A stretch of 64,000 nucleotides of DNA from Anadara kagoshimensis (Eukaryota > Mollusca > Bivalvia > Arcoida > Arcidae), in NCBI GenBank assembly GCA_021292105.1, contig CM037861.1, forward strand, positions 32,349,674-32,413,673, written 5' to 3'. Shown one piece after another: positions 62,221-64,000 of this stretch. Numbering within the stretch: the stretch's first letter is position 1; each line of letters opens with the position of its first letter. The notes under the pieces are model-generated. The model searched no databases, had not been told where the DNA came from, and was given only the letters and a program-made list of their open reading frames with translations. Made by a program: the position numbers and the translations under genes.

Positions 62221-63563
62221 TAGTCTTTTACAGTTCTTTTTGAATTATTATAAAATTACCATTGACAAAGGCCGGTTAAACCAAAAACAAACATACCAAT
62301 CCATGCCCAAATCACAATCCCAAAGGAAATGGAAAAACTTGCAAATTTCAAAAGGATGTTGAATATAGCTGCTTATATTATTATTGTCACGAGTTGTCTA
62401 CGAAATAAAACTAAAAAGATATTGTAGTGTTCATTAAATCTATTTTAAAAATATTTCTGATAAATACAGATTTTTTTAAAGTCAGTATAAAAAGTACACA
62501 ATAAATCAACAAAGCAATATAAAATAATTATGTCTTGAAAGGTCACCTGTCACAAAATTTATTACTTTTATTTACCTGTAGGTAGAGTTTTCAATCATGA
62601 TGTGTCTGACAGTTATACTGTATATACACCTGTAATACACAGATAATTTTCAATAATGATGTGTCTGAAGGTTATACACACAATGTATACACCTGTAATA
62701 CACTGAAAAAATATTTTTTTCTTAATCAACTTTTTATTATGCAATTTTTCAGAAAATAGCACTAATAGAAAAACATTGTTGAAAGGCAACCTTTAAGAAT
62801 AGTACTAATAAGATAACCTTAAAATCAAATATGGTTATATCAATTCATTAATTAATACATGTACTTAGCATGAAAGGATTGGCTCTCAGTGACATCATGT
62901 TATAATGGACAACACACTGAAACATTTTAGTACTAGCCACAGTGATACTATACATTTATTGGATTTGAGTGAGCATTTGTTCATCATTGTTGGTTTTGTA
63001 ATCGTTTGAAACAACCATACATCTCTCTCCAAGTCATTTTTGCTCCTATCTGAACTCATCGGAGGCAACCATTATTAGCATGTCAAAACCAATTCTCTAT
63101 CGATGACATCATATTATTGTGATGTATGGTTTGTTCCAAAGGGGTTGGATATGATGTTTACAGAGGGATTTGTTTTTTCCACCCTTTATACTTGCTATAA
63201 CTGTATTGTTGTTTCAATTGTTGATTTGTTTTTTTAAAAAAGCTATAAATTGATTTACAAGAAAGCAAAATGTAGAAAAATATAAATTGATTTATAAGAA
63301 AGGAAAATGTAGAAGAAAAAGAAATCAACATTTTACACATGCAACACAAAAACACAATAGGCAGTGTACAAAATGTCCCATTTTTCCACAACAAAATGAA
63401 GAATTAGTTTCATGCAAATAATTAATAAATCAAATAATTATAAGTAATTTATTAGTAAGTAAATGTTAAATAATTAATTTTAACTAAATAATTCATTTAA
63501 TATGCAAATTTTAAAGACAAGTCTTTCACTAATGATATACACAATACACCATACTGTATGATC

Positions 63564-63589
63564 GGGGGGGGGGGGGGGGGGGGGGGGGG
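63564..63589 (+). repeat. Poly-G run
   Basis: About 26 consecutive G, with no counterpart in the left duplicate. Length in an assembly is unreliable. Confidence 0.9.
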
Positions 63590-64000
63590 TATTTGTTGGA
63601 ATTCATATTCATTCACATGATTTTTACAGTCAATAGTCAAATTGTGATTAAAAAATCCCTGGAAATTTCTGACATCTCTTATCAGGGCTCAAATAGAATT
63701 TTGCACAGTACTCGGCACCGTACTAAGCCAATGAGAAAATCCACTCAGCACTTAGAAATTTAACTTGGCATCATTAATAGAATGATTTAAAAATACTTTT
63801 ACACTTGTGAATGTTTTGATGTGAGTTTAATCTTATTCAATTACTACAACTTTTGGTGTAGAAATCTATTTTAAACATTACATTTACCCTCATATGGTAC
63901 ATGTTTGTCAAACTCATATTTGAATGATTATTTAGAACAGTAAGATTATCATTCAAATATTTATGTGATACAAAAATTCAACTAAACACTGTGACAAGAA

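Larger units (their letters stand above)
58912..64000. repeat. Direct segmental duplication, right copy (runs off the window)
   Basis: It is co-linear with 31231-36355 from TGGTCTTGGGCTAATATTGA onwards and is still aligned at the last base. It begins where the 1.5-kb array stops. The ADPRH stop codon lies about 260 bases beyond the matching point in the left copy. Confidence 0.85.

Overview
The window is AT-rich animal DNA: intron-rich genes with GT-AG introns, AATAAA poly(A) signals, no operons, and dense short repeats. The protein families (a MEGF-like EMI-domain receptor, a CK1 delta/epsilon kinase, an ADP-ribosylarginine hydrolase), the tRNA-derived SINEs and the many foldback MITEs suggest a lophotrochozoan, most likely a bivalve mollusc. 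That assignment is an inference.

Three protein-coding genes can be assembled exon by exon. (1) On the + strand, 2842-8108, six exons encode a 283-residue membrane protein: signal peptide, one six-cysteine EMI domain, a Thr/Pro mucin-like stalk, one transmembrane helix and a tyrosine-rich tail. (2) On the + strand, 14752-28169, a casein kinase 1 delta/epsilon gene has seven common exons followed by two alternative terminal exons (24417-24697 and 27943-28169). Both join in frame to exon 7 and share a short motif, giving 434- and 416-residue products. (3) On the - strand, 48974 down to 36615, eleven exons encode a 380-residue ADPRH/ARH1-type hydrolase whose metal site shows two substitutions. 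Genes 2 and 3 converge.

Region by region: 1-2.8 kb holds a LINE remnant, a SINE, a family B repeat and a MITE. 2.8-8.3 kb is the EMI gene, with several repeats in its introns. 8.3-14.4 kb is repeat-filled spacer. 14.6-28.3 kb is the kinase gene. 28.3-31.2 kb shows nothing recognisable. 31.23-36.36 kb is the left copy of a direct duplication whose right copy (58.91-64.00 kb) runs off the window. 36.6-49 kb is ADPRH, with a hAT element and a 2.7-kb TTAA-flanked element in its introns. 49.6-58.9 kb is an array of roughly 1.5-kb modules containing tRNA-sized tandem units; it is interrupted by a 2.1-kb inverted-repeat element and by a small insertion that carries a broken Crypton-like recombinase fragment.

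The three genes show no sign of working as one pathway. The most notable points are the duplicated kinase C-terminal exon, the minimal EMI-only receptor, the duplication predicting a second ADPRH copy just past the right edge, and the array with its inserted elements. All coordinates come from reading by eye. Exon joins are checked by reading frame and splice dinucleotides, not by transcripts.
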